Assembly: GCF_021729845.1 (NCBI RefSeq)
Contig: NZ_CP063398.1
Span: 372,001-436,000 of the forward strand
Length of the DNA: 64,000 nt
Direction: 5' to 3'
DNA from: Rhizobium sp. SL42
GTDB lineage: Bacteria > Pseudomonadota > Alphaproteobacteria > Rhizobiales > Rhizobiaceae
The translations under genes and the position numbers were made by a program. Positions 10,438-19,756 of the stretch are shown here, in pieces. The first letter of the stretch is position 1; each line of letters begins with the position of its first letter. The notes under the pieces are model-generated. The model searched no databases and was not told the origin of the DNA. It saw nothing but the letters and a program-made list of their open reading frames with translations.

Positions 10438-10473
10438 ATCCGCTCCAAGCGACGCAAAACGCTTGGAGCGGAT
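10438..10473 (+). other. Strong stem-loop between receptor and permease genes
   Basis: ATCCGCTCCAAGCG (10438-10451) and CGCTTGGAGCGGAT (10460-10473) pair perfectly over 14 bp with an 8-nt loop. No T run follows at once (GATTGTTTC). Such hairpins commonly stabilise the receptor mRNA end or partly terminate before the permease gene. Confidence 0.7.
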
Positions 10474-10496
10474 TGTTTCATTCGAGGAATCAGATC

Positions 10497-11177
10497 TTGC
10501 CCGCCTGGCTTCAACTCATGCTGGATTCGCTCCAGCCGCTTTTATGGGCGGGTCTGGTCTTCACCATTCCGCTAACCCTCCTGTCCTTCGTACTGGGTCT
10601 TGCACTCGGACTTGTGGTCGCCGTGACGCGCCTCTTCGGTCCGAGGCCGCTGGTCGCGATCGCCCGTTTCTACGTCTGGGTGATCCGCGGCACGCCGCTG
10701 CTGGTGCAACTCTTCGTCATTTTTTATGGCCTTCCCAGCCTCGGCATTTTGCTGGATGCATTTCCCGCCGCCCTGATCGGCTTCACCTTGAATATCGGCG
10801 CCTACACGTCCGAAATCATACGTGCCGTGATTGCCTCTGTCCCGCGTGGACAATGGGAAGCCGCCTATTCCATCGGCATGAGCTGGAGCCAGGCGATGCG
10901 CCGCACCATCCTGCCACAAGCAGCACGCGTTGCGGTTCCTCCGCTTTCCAACACCTTCATCTCGCTGGTGAAAGACACGTCGCTTGCGGCCGCCATAACC
11001 GTCCCTGAACTTTTCCAGACCGCCCAGCGCATTGTGGCCACAACATACGAGCCCTTGATCCTCTATATCGAGGCCGCCCTGATATACCTCGCGATGAGTT
11101 CTGTCCTCTCGGCCTTGCAGGTTCGGCTGGAAAAACGCTTTGCCCGGTATGGCGGCTTTCTGGAGGCCAGAACATGA
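10497..11177 (+). CDS. Polar amino-acid ABC transporter permease
   Basis: Inner-membrane permease of the HisM/GlnP type, about 226 aa. Hydrophobic segments are seen near LQPLLWAGLVFTIPLTLLSFVLGLALGLVV, the RGTPLLVQLFVIFYGLP region and the C-terminus. The ATPase-coupling EAA loop is QWEAAYSIGMSWSQAMRRTILPQA. I prefer a TTG start at 10497 with GAGGAA 7 nt before it; an earlier TTG at 10473 lies in the right arm of the intergenic hairpin and lacks a ribosome site. The stop overlaps the ATPase start (ATGA). A homodimer is likely because only one permease is encoded. Confidence 0.88.
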   Translation: MPAWLQLMLDSLQPLLWAGLVFTIPLTLLSFVLGLALGLVVAVTRLFGPRPLVAIARFYVWVIRGTPLLVQLFVIFYGLPSLGILLDAFPAALIGFTLNIGAYTSEIIRAVIASVPRGQWEAAYSIGMSWSQAMRRTILPQAARVAVPPLSNTFISLVKDTSLAAAITVPELFQTAQRIVATTYEPLILYIEAALIYLAMSSVLSALQVRLEKRFARYGGFLEART

Positions 11178-11935
11178 TCGAACTGTCCCATATCGAAAAA
11201 CGCTTTGGCGACAATGTCGTGCTGAAGGACATCAGCGTGACGATCGCCGAAGGCACCGTCACCGCACTTGTCGGCCCCTCCGGCGGCGGCAAGAGCACGC
11301 TCCTGCGCTGCATCAACCTGCTTGAATCGCCAACCTCCGGCACCATCCGCCTCGGTGAGGAAACCATCCGGTTCCTACCCGGCCAAAAGACGGGATGGGA
11401 TGCGACCCAGCGCCTGCGTCGCCAGACCGGCATGGTGTTTCAAAATTTCCAGTTATTCCCCCACCAGACTGCCATCGAGAATGTCATGGAAGGGCTGGTC
11501 ACCGTACTCAAATGGCCGAAGGAAAAGGCACGGCATCATGCGGCCGACCTTCTGCAAAAGGTCGGCATGGCGCACAAAGCCGATGCGTGGCCGGCAACGC
11601 TTTCTGGCGGTCAACAACAGCGCGTCGCAATCGCACGTGCGCTGGCACCGTCGCCCCGCGTGCTTCTCTGCGACGAGCCGACATCGGCACTCGACCCGGA
11701 ACTTGCAGAAGAAGTCGTCGAAGTGCTGAGCCGGCTTGCTCGCGAAGGAACGACCATGATCATGGCGACCCATGACCTGCGGCTTGCCTCGCGTGTCGCA
11801 GACCAGGTGCTGTTCCTGGATGGCGGCCTGATCGTCGAGAGCGGAGCACCGAAAACGATCTTCCAGGCACCGGAACGCGATCGCACGAAGAAGTTCATCT
11901 CGTCACTCAGCGCCGGCCACAGCTACGACATATGA
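11174..11935 (+). CDS. Polar amino-acid ABC transporter ATP-binding protein
   Basis: ATPase energising the adjacent permease, 253 aa. Walker A is GPSGGGKST, Q-loop VFQNFQLFPHQTAIENV, signature LSGGQQQRVAIARAL, Walker B VLLCDEPTSALDPE and the switch His in ATHDL. An insertion of about ten residues before the Q-loop (FLPGQKTGWDATQRLR) matches the cystine/polar amino-acid group. The start overlaps the permease stop by 4 nt, so the two are coupled. The gene ends at 11935 and is followed by about 200 bp without a gene and then by the convergent cox operon. Confidence 0.92.
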   Translation: MIELSHIEKRFGDNVVLKDISVTIAEGTVTALVGPSGGGKSTLLRCINLLESPTSGTIRLGEETIRFLPGQKTGWDATQRLRRQTGMVFQNFQLFPHQTAIENVMEGLVTVLKWPKEKARHHAADLLQKVGMAHKADAWPATLSGGQQQRVAIARALAPSPRVLLCDEPTSALDPELAEEVVEVLSRLAREGTTMIMATHDLRLASRVADQVLFLDGGLIVESGAPKTIFQAPERDRTKKFISSLSAGHSYDI

Positions 11936-12134
11936 ACACATCGGCATTAGCACTAGCATTAGCATCAGCGCCGTCATCGCCCTTGCATATCTCTCATGTG
12001 GCGCGGAACCGGCGCGTACAACCGATACGGCAAGAAGCATGTACGCAGCTCAAAGCTCCACTTAGCCTGCATCTGCCGATTACGCAGCCCAACCACAGTC
12101 ACCCTTAGGACGCGCGGCAGTTGTCGAGATTCGG
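11936..12134. other. Intergenic region between convergent ABC and cox operons
   Basis: About 200 bp between two 3' ends. A short run of near-repeats of GCATTAGCA occurs at about 11944-11970. No clear intrinsic terminator for either operon was recognised. Confidence 0.4.
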
Positions 12135-12779
12135 CTAGACGACAGGCTGCGACGTACAGATCGAAATCGCCAGTTCGTCCGCGACAACATGATGCTGTCC
12201 AGTGAGGCAGCAGACATCGGAACTCATCGCGACTAGCAGCAATGCGGCCGATGTGGTGCCGACAAGCCGACCAAACCAACCCTTCTTGGGGGCCTCGTCG
12301 CCATCGGGTGCCGCTTCGGCCGCGCTGCTATCTGCGGGCGGCGTGCCGACGATCTCGCCGAATTTGGCAAAGAAGTCACCCGCCAGCTTCTTGGCGGTGC
12401 TGTCGATCAGGCGGCTGCCCATCTGCGCCAGCTTGCCGCCAATCTCGGCCGTCACGGTATAGTGCAGGATTGTCGCGGCGCCGTCCGGCTCCAAGGTTAC
12501 TCTGGCGCTTCCCTTGGCAAAGCCGGCCATGCCACCCGACCCTTCGCCAGAGATCGTGTAACCATTCGGCGGATCGAGATCGGACAGCGTGACCTTACCG
12601 GCAAAGCTGGCTTTGACCGGCCCAATGCGCAAGGTGACCTTGGCGACCATGTCCGTGTCGGATGTCTTTTCGATACTATCGCATCCAGGAATACATTGGC
12701 GAAGCACATCGACGTCGTTCAGTCCGGCAAAAACCGTTTCCCGCGACGCCTCGATCCGCTGTGATCCATTCATATCCAT
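12135..12779 (-). CDS. coxG: CoxG, CO dehydrogenase maturation/membrane-attachment protein
   Basis: SRPBCC/START-like CoxG family protein, 214 aa, which helps attach CO dehydrogenase to the cytoplasmic membrane in Oligotropha. The N-terminus MDMNGSQRIEASRETVFAGLNDVDVLRQCIPGC and the segments KVTLSDLDPPNGYTISGEG and GFAKGSARV are typical. The acidic/Ala-rich linker and the hydrophobic stretch LVGTTSAALLLVAM match the usual tail anchor, but the final 30 residues (DVCCLTGQHH onward) look unlike the family end and may reflect a frameshift near the 3' terminus. A GGGAGAGA box precedes the ATG. It is the last gene of the cox operon, 46 bp after coxF. Confidence 0.88.
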   Translation of the reverse strand: MDMNGSQRIEASRETVFAGLNDVDVLRQCIPGCDSIEKTSDTDMVAKVTLRIGPVKASFAGKVTLSDLDPPNGYTISGEGSGGMAGFAKGSARVTLEPDGAATILHYTVTAEIGGKLAQMGSRLIDSTAKKLAGDFFAKFGEIVGTPPADSSAAEAAPDGDEAPKKGWFGRLVGTTSAALLLVAMSSDVCCLTGQHHVVADELAISICTSQPVV

Positions 12780-12825
12780 ATTGTCTCTCCCAATTCCGGT
12801 GTCTCGTGATAAACGCTTCTAAGCC

Positions 12826-13644
12826 TCAGGCGTGTCTCTGGCCGCGACGGCGGACCTCGATCATTTCAGCGACGATCGAAAAGGCGATTTCATCCGGCGT
12901 GATGGAACCGAGATCAAGGCCCGCGGGTGATCGGATATCATCCATAGCCGCGACTGCGAGGCCTGACGCTTCAAGATCCCGACGAAGCGCTGAAAATTTC
13001 TTCGTTGAGCCGACAAAACCGATGTAGCGAACCGTCAGGCCGAGAACTGCCTTCAACGCGGCACTGTCGCCACGTCCCTGGGTGGCGATGACGACAAAGT
13101 CGCCCGATGTGACACCCACCGGCACATCGAGTCCGTCAATCAGGCGATCGACATCATCAAAACCGGAACGGTCGGCGGCCGGGGCACAGAGTGTGATGAA
13201 AAAGCCCATGCGCCGTGCAATATCAGCGAGCGCAAGCGCCACCGGCGAAGCACCGAGGATGATGAGATTCGGTCTTGGCAACACGGGCTCGACAAAGACA
13301 TCCATGGTACCCTGGCTTGGGCACATATTGCGGGCATAAAAGATCCCGTCTTTCTGCTCTCCCGGCGCAACCTGCTGCATATCCAGCAGATCCTCCGGCT
13401 GTATGCTGATCAGGCGGGGCTGACCATCGCGGATGGCCTCATGTGCCGCCCTCAAAACAGCACCCTTTGCGCAGCCGCCACCGATCCAGCCGGCGGATAT
13501 GCTGCCGTCGGCCAGAACGATGGCTTTCGCGCCAGCCTTGGCGGCGGTGACGGAGACCGTGCGGACCACGGTTGCAATGGCAAAAGGCTCACCACGAGCC
13601 CGGGCTTCGCTCACCAGATCGAGTATGTCGGACGGCGGCCGCAT
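12826..13644 (-). CDS. coxF: CoxF, XdhC/CoxI-family molybdenum-cofactor maturation factor
   Basis: 272-residue XdhC-family protein needed to mature or sulfurate the molybdenum cofactor of xanthine-oxidase-type enzymes. Seen: N-terminal domain with RTVSVTAAKAGAKAIVLADGSISAGWIGGGCA, a QPEDLLDMQQVAPGEQ stretch, and a Rossmann-like C-terminal domain (LIILGASPVALALADIARRMGF, ATQGRGDSAALKAVLG, YIGFVGSTKKFSALRR, DIRSPAGLDLGSITPDEIAFSI). It starts 2 nt after the coxE stop. Position and family match coxF of the Oligotropha cluster. CoxI is the same family, so the letter rests on gene order. Confidence 0.88.
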   Translation of the reverse strand: MRPPSDILDLVSEARARGEPFAIATVVRTVSVTAAKAGAKAIVLADGSISAGWIGGGCAKGAVLRAAHEAIRDGQPRLISIQPEDLLDMQQVAPGEQKDGIFYARNMCPSQGTMDVFVEPVLPRPNLIILGASPVALALADIARRMGFFITLCAPAADRSGFDDVDRLIDGLDVPVGVTSGDFVVIATQGRGDSAALKAVLGLTVRYIGFVGSTKKFSALRRDLEASGLAVAAMDDIRSPAGLDLGSITPDEIAFSIVAEMIEVRRRGQRHA

Positions 13645-13646
13645 GA

Positions 13647-14831
13647 TCAGATCCTCGCCAGATAAGGTTCGATGGCTCCCAAGCTCTCGAGATTGTGGGC
13701 CGGGGCAAACAGATCGACATAAGGCAACGCCGCCTTCATGCCGGCCGCTTCCGCCACATAATCCCGCCAGCCGATCAACGGATTGAGCCAGGCGATGCGT
13801 CTACAGCGGCGGCGCAGCGCCCGCATTTCCGCGCCTAGCTGCTCGGCGGGTCCAGTGTCGTAACCATCAGAGACAATTATAACACAGCTGCGTGAATGGA
13901 GACAGCGCTTGGCGTGCCAGCGGTTGAAGGTGCCGAGACTTTCGCCGATCCGCGTGCCGCCGCCTACACCTTCTGCCATCAACGACATGCGCTCCACTGC
14001 CCGCTGCGGATCGCGCTCGCGCAGGGCCGGTGACACATGGATAAGCCGCGTGTGGAAGATGAACGCTTCGGCCTCGCGAAATGCGTCCAGCACCCCATGG
14101 AGGAAGCGTAGGAATACCGCGGAATAGAGACTCATGGAGCCAGACGCGTCCAGTAATACCACCAGCCTCAGCGGTTTGTCCTTGCGACGGCGATGGATGA
14201 GTTCGATCGGCGTGCCGCCATGCGCGATGCTCTTGTGGATGGTGCGCCTCAGATCGAGCCTCTGCCCAACGCGCCGGGCACGCATCCGTCGTGTCAACCG
14301 TGCCCGCATGCTGCGCGCCAGACGCGCCGCCAGATCGTGGGCCGCGGCCAGATCGTTCGGATCGGTCAGGTGGCGAAAATCGGTTCTTGCCAAAGTCTCG
14401 GTGTGTGACGCCCCCTCGCGCTTCGACTGACCAACTTCCGTCTGCTCGGCGTCTTCGCCGCGCTGAACATGGTCGGCATTCAGGCTGTCGCCCAAACCTC
14501 GGCCTCCCGCCACCGCCTGCAGGCCACTCGGCGCCTTCCGTGGTGCGCCTGTCATGCGCGTCGCCGACTTCATGCCGCGTCCTGTCCAAAAGGCGTCAAA
14601 AATCTCGTCGAACTTCTGCCAATCCGAATGCCGGCTGCAGAACAGCGCCCGAAGCGCCGGTCGAAATCGGGATGGTCGCGAAGCACATGCGCCACTCATC
14701 ACACCGAGCGCATCGCGCATCTCGGCCAGGCCGATGATGAACCCATTGTCACGCAGCGTCGTGACAAAGCCCGACAGCTTCGCCCGCATCATCGCGCCAA
14801 GATCAGCCTCGCTCATTCGCAACGCGCTCAT
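13647..14831 (-). CDS. coxE: CoxE, VWA-domain protein for CO dehydrogenase active-site maturation
   Basis: 394-residue von Willebrand A protein that works with the CoxD ATPase to build the copper-sulfur part of the [CuSMoO2] centre. The MIDAS motif is LLDASGSMS, with further MIDAS residues in GGGTRIGES and IIVSDGYDTG. N-terminal alpha-helical part includes FVTTLRDNGFIIGLAEMRDAL and DEIFDAFW. A poorly conserved linker (about residues 100-150) carries GRGLGDS. The start is 1 nt past the coxD stop. CoxE and CoxD are hallmarks of a real form I CO dehydrogenase cluster, although MoxR/VWA pairs also occur elsewhere; context decides here. Confidence 0.9.
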   Translation of the reverse strand: MSALRMSEADLGAMMRAKLSGFVTTLRDNGFIIGLAEMRDALGVMSGACASRPSRFRPALRALFCSRHSDWQKFDEIFDAFWTGRGMKSATRMTGAPRKAPSGLQAVAGGRGLGDSLNADHVQRGEDAEQTEVGQSKREGASHTETLARTDFRHLTDPNDLAAAHDLAARLARSMRARLTRRMRARRVGQRLDLRRTIHKSIAHGGTPIELIHRRRKDKPLRLVVLLDASGSMSLYSAVFLRFLHGVLDAFREAEAFIFHTRLIHVSPALRERDPQRAVERMSLMAEGVGGGTRIGESLGTFNRWHAKRCLHSRSCVIIVSDGYDTGPAEQLGAEMRALRRRCRRIAWLNPLIGWRDYVAEAAGMKAALPYVDLFAPAHNLESLGAIEPYLARI

Positions 14832-14832
14832 C

Positions 14833-15723
14833 TCACGCCACCTTGCCCAACAGCCGGTCCGATACCTGCCGCGTCATCCGCGTCTTGTCCTCCGCAGTCT
14901 TGATCAGACACATCAACGTCTCGAACACGGCTTCAGGCTCGTCCCGCAAAACCCGGATATCAAGGCCAGCCAATGTTGCCGCCCAATCCAGCGTCTCGGC
15001 TATGCCGGGCGCCTTGCGCAGTTCTTCCTTGCGGATCAGGTTGACCATGCTGGCGATCTGAAGCGCCAATGCCGCGTCGATGTGCGGCAACCGCGACACG
15101 ATGATGCGCGCCTCCCGATCGATATCGGGGAAATCGACATAGTGGTACAGGCAGCGTCGGCGCAGCGCATCGGACAATTCCCGCGTGCCGTTCGAGGTCA
15201 GGATCACCATTGGGATCGTCAATGCGCTGATCGTGCCGAGTTCCGGGATAGACACCTGGAAATCCGACAGCAGTTCCAGCAAGAAGGCTTCGAACTCCTC
15301 GTCGGCACGATCAATCTCATCAATCAGCAGCACTGGCGGTTTGGACTGCCGGATGGCCGCCAGCAATGGCCTCTCCAGCAGGTACTTTTCCGAAAAGATC
15401 TGCTCCTCGACCTGGTCGGCGTTCAAACCATGCTGGCCCTCGCGTGCCTTGATCGCCAGCAATTGCCGCTGGTAGTTCCATTCATACAGCGCCGAACTCT
15501 GGTCCAGTCCCTCATAACATTGCAGCCGGATCAGCCGGGTATCGCGCGCCAGAGCCAAGGCCCGCGCCACCTCGGTCTTGCCGACACCCGCCTCTCCCTC
15601 CAGCAGCAGTGGCCGCTTCAGGCTGTTCATGAGCCAAAGTGCGGTCGCCAGATCGCGATCGGGGACATACCCGACCGCCGCCATCTCGCCGGCAACCTGA
15701 TCCTGAGGAAGCGTGATCGCCAT
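14833..15723 (-). CDS. coxD: CoxD, MoxR-type AAA+ ATPase for CO dehydrogenase maturation
   Basis: AAA+ chaperone of the MoxR group, 296 aa. In Oligotropha CoxD is needed to sulfurate and copper-load the active site. Walker A is GEAGVGKTE, Walker B LLIDEIDRADEE, sensor 1 ILTSNGTRELSDALRRRC. The true start is MAITLPQDQVAGEM at 15723; the longer frame to 15897 only runs into coxL. It starts 13 nt after the coxL stop and ends directly before coxE. The ribosome site is weak (AGGACAG), so translation may depend on coupling. Confidence 0.92.
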   Translation of the reverse strand: MAITLPQDQVAGEMAAVGYVPDRDLATALWLMNSLKRPLLLEGEAGVGKTEVARALALARDTRLIRLQCYEGLDQSSALYEWNYQRQLLAIKAREGQHGLNADQVEEQIFSEKYLLERPLLAAIRQSKPPVLLIDEIDRADEEFEAFLLELLSDFQVSIPELGTISALTIPMVILTSNGTRELSDALRRRCLYHYVDFPDIDREARIIVSRLPHIDAALALQIASMVNLIRKEELRKAPGIAETLDWAATLAGLDIRVLRDEPEAVFETLMCLIKTAEDKTRMTRQVSDRLLGKVA

Positions 15724-15736
15724 GCTCTGTCCTATC

Positions 15737-18172
15737 TTACGCGTGCAGGCCCAGGCGCTCTCCGACTTTCCACAAACGCCAGGCATCGTGCGGCATCTGG
15801 ATGTGGCCGGCGTCGAGGAAGGCGTAGGCATCGTTGACCGCATTGGAGAAACACGGCACACCGCCGACATGCGGGCTTTCGCCGACACCCTTGGCACCGA
15901 TCGGGTGATGCGGCGATGGAGTCACGGTGAAGTCGGTTTCCCACTTCGGCGTTTCCACGGCGGTCGGCAGGAAGAAGTCCATGAACGAGGCGCCCATGAC
16001 ATTGCCCATGTCATCATAGCGGATCTCCTGGCCCATTGCGCAGGCAAAGGCTTCGGTCAGCCCGCCATGCACCTGACCTTCAATAATCATCGGATTGATG
16101 CGCGTGCCGCAGTCGTCCAGCGCATAGAAGCGTCGTGTCTTGGCCACGCCGGTATCGACGTCGATGTCCATGACGCAGAAATACGCACCGAACGGATAGG
16201 TCATGTTGGGCGGCTCGTAGTAGTTTACGGCTTCGAGACCCGGCTCCATGTTCGGTGGCGGTGCATTATAGGCCGACCATGCTACTTCCTTCATGGTCTT
16301 GAATTTTTCCGGCAGGCCCTTGACCCGAAACCGGTCGACGTCCCATTCCAGATCACCCTCGTGAACCTCCAGCATATGCGCCGCGATCATCTGTGCCTTG
16401 GCCTTGATCTTGCGGGCGGCGACTGCTGTCGCGGCACCGGCGACGGGCGTGGAACGCGATCCGTAGGTGCCGAGACCGTAAGGCGCGGTATCGGTATTGC
16501 CTTCCTCGATCATGATATCGTCTGCGGGAATGCCGAGTTCGGTCGCGATGATCTGGGCATAGGTCGTCTCATGCCCCTGCCCCTGGCTCTTGGTGCCCAT
16601 GCGAGCGATAACCGAGCCGGTCGGATGGATGCGGATTTCGGCAGAGTCGAACATGGCAATACCGAGGATGTCGCAATTCTTGGCCGGTCCCGCGCCGACG
16701 ATTTCGGTAAAGAACGAAATGCCGATGCCCATGATCTCGCGGGTCTCTCCCCGTTTGAACGCGTCGCGCTTGGCAGACTGCTCGTCACGCAGCTGGCGGT
16801 AACCGATGGTATCCATCGCCTTCTGCATCGCCATGTGATAATCGCCGCTGTCATATTCCCAGCCCAGCGCCGACTGGTAGGGAAACTGTTCGGCCTTGAT
16901 GAAGTTCTTCATGCGCAGGTCGGCGGAATCCATGCCGAGTTTCTGCGCCAGCACTTCGATGGCGCGCTCGATGGCAAAAACCGCTTCCGTCACACGAAAC
17001 GAACAGCGATAGGCAACGCCACCAGAGGCCTTATTGGTGTAGACGCCGTCAACCGCCAGATGCGCCACGGGAATATCGTAGGATCCCGTGCAGATGTTCA
17101 TGAAACCGGCCGGCCACTTGGACGGATCGGCGCAAGCATCGAAGGCGCCATGATCGGCCAGTACATGCACGCGCATCGCGAGGATCTTGCCGTCGCTGGT
17201 GGCGGCTAGCTCGGTGCTCATGTGATAGTCGCGGGCAAAGGACGTGGTGGACAGGTTCTCCATCCGATCCTCGACCCACTTGACCGGAACGCCGAGCACG
17301 ATCGAGCCGACCACGGAGCAGACATAGCCCGAATAGGCTCCGACCTTATTGCCGAAACCGCCGCCTATATCGGGGGCAATTACATGGATCTTGTGCTCCG
17401 GCAGCCCTGAAATCAGCGACACAACGGTACGGATGACATGCGGCGCCTGGAAGGTGCCCCATAGTGTCAGTTCGCCCTTGATCTTGTCGAAAGACGCCAG
17501 GGACTGGCAGGTCTCCAGCGGCGAGGGATGGGTGCGGTGATCGACCAGCATTTCCTTGATCGCCACGTCGGCATTGGCAAATACCGCGTCGGTCGCGTCC
17601 TTGTCACCGATCGTCCATTCGAAGATATGATTGGGGTGCTTGCGTGGTCCATGGGCACCAACCATCTTGTCCTGGATGTCCTCGCGCAGGATGGGCGCAT
17701 CCGCATCCATCGATTTGAACGGATCGACGATACAGGGCAGCGCCTCATAGATCACGTCCACCAGTTCAGTGGCATCGGAGGCGATATAGCGATCCTCGGC
17801 GATGACGAAGGCAATTTCCTGGTTCTGGAACAGAACCTTGTGTTCGGCGAGCACCGCTTGCACGTCACCGGCCAGCGTCGGCATGTAGTGCAGTCCCAAC
17901 GGCTTCAGATCAGCGGCGGTAAGCACCGCGACCACACCTGGCAATGCCTTGGCTCGCGAGGTATCGATGCTGACGATGCGGGCATGGGCATGCGGCGAAC
18001 GAACGAAATCGCCAAACAGCATGCCGGGCAGCTTTATGTCGTCAACGTAGTTGCCTTTGCCCTGGGTGAAGCGGATGTCTTCGACGCGTTTGCGCTTGCA
18101 GCCCATGCCCTGGAGCTTTTCGGTGCGCTCGGCCCGGTCGATGGCTATGTCGATCTTGACTTGCTCGTTCAT
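15737..18172 (-). CDS. coxL: Form I aerobic carbon monoxide dehydrogenase large subunit (molybdopterin, CuSMoO2)
   Basis: Catalytic subunit oxidising CO to CO2, 811 aa. The decisive motif is VAYRCSFR with Cys390, which ligates copper in the [CuSMoO2] cluster; form II homologues have AYRGAGR. Also seen: N-terminal [34 protein letters not shown] (molybdopterin contact), [11 protein letters not shown], and GVGESP with the catalytic Glu near the C-terminus. The start [10 protein letters not shown] at 18172 overlaps the coxS stop by 4 nt; the longer open frame to 18367 lies inside coxS. Subunit order M-S-L is that of form I operons. The gene is full length without visible breaks, so the enzyme should be active. 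Confidence 0.97.
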   Translation of the reverse strand: MNEQVKIDIAIDRAERTEKLQGMGCKRKRVEDIRFTQGKGNYVDDIKLPGMLFGDFVRSPHAHARIVSIDTSRAKALPGVVAVLTAADLKPLGLHYMPTLAGDVQAVLAEHKVLFQNQEIAFVIAEDRYIASDATELVDVIYEALPCIVDPFKSMDADAPILREDIQDKMVGAHGPRKHPNHIFEWTIGDKDATDAVFANADVAIKEMLVDHRTHPSPLETCQSLASFDKIKGELTLWGTFQAPHVIRTVVSLISGLPEHKIHVIAPDIGGGFGNKVGAYSGYVCSVVGSIVLGVPVKWVEDRMENLSTTSFARDYHMSTELAATSDGKILAMRVHVLADHGAFDACADPSKWPAGFMNICTGSYDIPVAHLAVDGVYTNKASGGVAYRCSFRVTEAVFAIERAIEVLAQKLGMDSADLRMKNFIKAEQFPYQSALGWEYDSGDYHMAMQKAMDTIGYRQLRDEQSAKRDAFKRGETREIMGIGISFFTEIVGAGPAKNCDILGIAMFDSAEIRIHPTGSVIARMGTKSQGQGHETTYAQIIATELGIPADDIMIEEGNTDTAPYGLGTYGSRSTPVAGAATAVAARKIKAKAQMIAAHMLEVHEGDLEWDVDRFRVKGLPEKFKTMKEVAWSAYNAPPPNMEPGLEAVNYYEPPNMTYPFGAYFCVMDIDVDTGVAKTRRFYALDDCGTRINPMIIEGQVHGGLTEAFACAMGQEIRYDDMGNVMGASFMDFFLPTAVETPKWETDFTVTPSPHHPIGAKGVGESPHVGGVPCFSNAVNDAYAFLDAGHIQMPHDAWRLWKVGERLGLHA

Positions 18173-18669
18173 TCTGCCGCCTCCAGAAAGGGTGTTCCGT
18201 TGATCTTGGCCGCCGCATACTGGATGGCCTTGACGATATTCACGTAACCCGTGCAGCGACAGAGATTGCCGGCAATCCCGTAGCGGATTTCCTCCTCGGT
18301 CGGATTGGCATTTTCCTGCAGCAGGCGGTGCGCCCGCAGGATCATGCCCGGCGTGCAATAGCCACATTGCAGGCCATGCATCATGCGAAAACCTTCCTGC
18401 AAGGCGCTCAGCGTACCGTCAGGATTGGCCATACCTTCAATGGTCGTGATCGACGCGCCATCCGCCTGTACTGCAAACGTCATGCAACTTTTCACCGACA
18501 TGTCGTCCATGTCGACGGTGCATGCGCCGCAATGGCCGGTGTCGCAGCCGATATGGGCGCCGGTAAGGTTTTGCTGCTCGCGCAGAAAATGGATCAACAA
18601 GGTGCGCGGCTCGACCAGCGCTTCGACAACCTTACCGTTGATGGTGACCTTGATGTGTGACTTGGTCAT
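18169..18669 (-). CDS. coxS: CO dehydrogenase small iron-sulfur subunit
   Basis: 166-residue electron-transfer subunit with two [2Fe-2S] clusters. Plant-type cluster Cys are 42, 47, 50 and 62 ([13 protein letters not shown] and SCMTF). The second cluster uses Cys 102, 105, 137 and 139 (QCGYCTPGM and NLCRCTGY). Electrons pass from the molybdenum site of CoxL through these to FAD in CoxM. The start [10 protein letters not shown] at 18669 lies 10 nt after the coxM stop; an upstream extension of the frame only overlaps coxM. The ATGA overlap with coxL ensures coupled translation. Confidence 0.96.
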   Translation of the reverse strand: MTKSHIKVTINGKVVEALVEPRTLLIHFLREQQNLTGAHIGCDTGHCGACTVDMDDMSVKSCMTFAVQADGASITTIEGMANPDGTLSALQEGFRMMHGLQCGYCTPGMILRAHRLLQENANPTEEEIRYGIAGNLCRCTGYVNIVKAIQYAAAKINGTPFLEAAE

Positions 18670-18679
18670 TGCTTCCCCC

Positions 18680-19546
18680 TCAAACCGTGGCGCGGGCGCG
18701 CGCCCGCTCAAGTGCACGGCGCAGCATGACGCCCGCCATCTTGGTGCGATATTCCGATGGCCCGCGCATGTCGGATGCCGGATTGGTGATTGCCTCTGCG
18801 GCAGCAACAGCCCGGTCGATGGTCGCCGCATCGAGCATGGTGCCGGTGAGTATCATGCCTGCTTCCGCAGCCCAGAGCGGCGTTTCGGACACATTTGTCA
18901 GGCCGATCGAGGCGCTGGTGCAGGTGCCAGCAGCCATGGTCAGGATCACGGCCGCGGCGGCGGTTGCATAGTCTCCCACCTTGCGCTTGAGTTTTTCGTA
19001 GGCGTAGCCATGACCACCAGGGGGGATGGGAATGCGTACGGATGTCAGGATCTCTCCTGCCGCCAATTCGGTTTCGTAAGCGCCCAGATAGAAGCCGCGC
19101 GCTGTCACATCCCGTGTTCCGGTAACGCCCGTCAGCGCGTAACGGGCGTTCAGACATTGCATCAGTGCCGGCATGTCATTGCCTGGATCACCATTGGCAC
19201 AATTGCCACCAATCGTTCCCTTGTAGCGGATCTGAGGGTCCGCGATCATCAACGCCGTTTCACGAACGATCGGCAGGAATTCGGCCAAAAGCGGCGACGA
19301 TATCAACGCATGCTGCGTCGTCATCGCTCCGATGACAATCTCATCGCCATCAAGCTCGATGACGTTCAGCCCTTCGATGCCACCCAGATCAATCAGGTGT
19401 TCGGGCGCGGCGAGACGCGTTTTCATCAAAGGGATGAGGCTGTGACCACCTGCCAAGGGACGGGCGTCCTCTCCAAGCTCGGTAAGCAGCGCGACGGCCG
19501 CAACAATCGTCGTTGGCCGATGGTAGTCAAAGCTTCCTGGTATCAT
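18680..19546 (-). CDS. coxM: CO dehydrogenase medium FAD-binding subunit
   Basis: 288-residue FAD subunit passing electrons from CoxS to the quinone pool. It starts [11 protein letters not shown], a characteristic CoxM beginning, preceded by GGGAGGAG 7 nt upstream; the upstream extension to 19603 lacks a ribosome site. FAD-contact motifs are [16 protein letters not shown] and [22 protein letters not shown], with QIRYKG just before. The segment [20 protein letters not shown] is also typical. The close similarity to Oligotropha CoxM that I recall supports a genuine CO dehydrogenase over another molybdenum hydroxylase. Confidence 0.96.
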   Translation of the reverse strand: MIPGSFDYHRPTTIVAAVALLTELGEDARPLAGGHSLIPLMKTRLAAPEHLIDLGGIEGLNVIELDGDEIVIGAMTTQHALISSPLLAEFLPIVRETALMIADPQIRYKGTIGGNCANGDPGNDMPALMQCLNARYALTGVTGTRDVTARGFYLGAYETELAAGEILTSVRIPIPPGGHGYAYEKLKRKVGDYATAAAAVILTMAAGTCTSASIGLTNVSETPLWAAEAGMILTGTMLDAATIDRAVAAAEAITNPASDMRGPSEYRTKMAGVMLRRALERARARATV

Positions 19547-19756
19547 GATTGCGCTCCTCCCAAAGCACGTATCGCGGCCCGTCACCCAATCGTCATGGCG
19601 CATTGCACCGGCGAATTCACCGCGTCTCCTCAGGCACGGTGTCGGGTTGGAGAAGGAGGCGGAGATTAGCGCTTCGATACAAGTGCAACCACACCAAATG
19701 CCTGAAAATGCACGAACTGCGGTACAGATTGCGCCAACTGCGACAGATGGGCTGAC
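19547..19756 (-). promoter_or_regulatory. Leader region between coxC and coxM
   Basis: 210 bp separate coxC from coxM, whereas all later cox genes overlap or nearly touch, so a CO-responsive coxMSL promoter probably lies here. No certain -35/-10 pair was identified. The region is the natural target for the LytTR domain of CoxC. Confidence 0.45.

Noticed and set aside
15713..17209. Long plus-strand open frame of 498 codons opposite coxL
   Set aside because: It lies wholly antisense to coxD/coxL, which are certain by motif. Its translation has no family content; long antisense frames are usual in GC-rich genes.
15737..18172. Form II (AYRGAGR) molybdenum hydroxylase as an alternative for coxL
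   Set aside because: The motif is clearly AYRCSFR with the copper-ligand Cys, and coxD, coxE, coxF, coxG follow in form I order.
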